This document shows positions 5,539 to 5,706 of a stretch of DNA of 5,706 nt, one piece after another (position 1 is the stretch's first letter; every line of letters starts with the position of its first letter). Origin of the DNA: Xanthobacteraceae bacterium. GTDB taxonomy: Bacteria; Pseudomonadota; Alphaproteobacteria; Rhizobiales; Xanthobacteraceae. The position numbers were made by a program, and so were the translations under genes. The stretch lies in NCBI GenBank assembly GCA_030036975.1, contig JASHSE010000222.1, positions 1-5,706 on the forward strand, given 5' to 3'. Below the pieces are notes generated by a model. The model saw nothing but the letters and a program-made list of their open reading frames with translations. It was not told the origin of the DNA and did no database searches.

Positions 5539-5706
5539 TCAGCGATAGCGATTCGGACGATCGAGATAGTGCGTCACGTAGCGCCGCACCGCGTCTTCCA
5601 GCGCGGTGAAGTCGGCATTATAGCCGGCGCGCCGCAGATTTTCCGTCTCGGCTTGCGTGAAATATTGATAGCTATCGCGGATCGGCGTCGGCATGTCGAT
5701 GTACTC
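5539..5706 (-). CDS. hldD: ADP-L-glycero-D-manno-heptose 6-epimerase, C-terminal end
   Basis: Only the last 55 codons and the TGA stop (5541-5539) are present; the gene continues beyond the right edge. The readable tail begins EYIDMPTPIRDSYQYFTQAE and continues with NLRRAGYNADFTALEDAV and a final RYVTHYLDRPNRYR. This matches the conserved C-terminus of HldD/RfaD, where IxMPxxLRxxYQxFTxA is followed by a LRxAGY-FT-LE-GV helix. HldD is an NADP-dependent short-chain dehydrogenase/reductase-type epimerase that converts ADP-D-glycero-D-manno-heptose to the L-glycero form, the donor for heptosyltransferases. It lies upstream of hldE on the same strand, a common pairing. The NADP-binding Rossmann domain and the catalytic Tyr/Lys are outside the window, so integrity cannot be judged. 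Confidence 0.93.
   Translation of the reverse strand, partial: EYIDMPTPIRDSYQYFTQAETENLRRAGYNADFTALEDAVRRYVTHYLDRPNRYR

Overview
The window is GC-rich chromosomal DNA from what looks like an alphaproteobacterium, most likely in the Hyphomicrobiales near Bradyrhizobium. This is inferred from base composition, the style of the proteins, and a GTAGCCCGGAT-type inverted repeat and a CCTCTCCCC palindrome that I associate with genomes of that group. No 16S or other taxonomic marker is present. All recognisable genes belong to lipopolysaccharide (LPS) or other surface-glycan biosynthesis, so this is a piece of an LPS core/heptose locus.

Layout from left to right. (1) 2-595, minus: the N-terminal 198 residues of a GT9 (ADP-heptose:LPS heptosyltransferase-like) protein, running off the left edge. 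(2) 592-1839, minus: a complete polytopic O-antigen ligase/polymerase-family protein (WaaL-like), overlapping the GT9 start by an ATGA. (3) 1840-2014: a divergent intergenic region with candidate promoters in both directions and a 12-bp direct repeat carrying TTGACA. (4) 2015-2863, plus: a class I SAM-dependent methyltransferase with an N-terminal pair of CxxC motifs. (5) 2864-3000: a convergent gap filled by a composite REP-like palindromic element. (6) 3001-3837, minus: a family 2 glycosyltransferase with a GTG start. (7) 3891-5390, minus: complete bifunctional hldE. (8) 5391-5538: a gap with a short dispersed-type palindrome. (9) 5539-5706, minus: the C-terminal 55 residues of hldD, running off the right edge.

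How the genes fit together: HldE phosphorylates D-glycero-D-manno-heptose 7-phosphate and later adenylylates the heptose 1-phosphate, and HldD epimerises the resulting ADP-heptose to the L,D form. A GT9 enzyme would then transfer that heptose to the lipid A-core. The GT2 enzyme probably adds another sugar, the WaaL-like protein would join a polymer to the core in the periplasm, and the methyltransferase may modify a sugar or lipid intermediate. The isomerase (gmhA) and phosphatase (gmhB) steps of heptose synthesis are not in the window.

I see no evidence of a novel system, CRISPR array, phage, insertion sequence, tRNA or rRNA. The points that deserve a second look are modest: the composite REP element, the zinc-ribbon methyltransferase with an atypical SAM motif, an in-frame 12-bp tandem repeat at the GT9 N-terminus, and the repeats in the intergenic regions.
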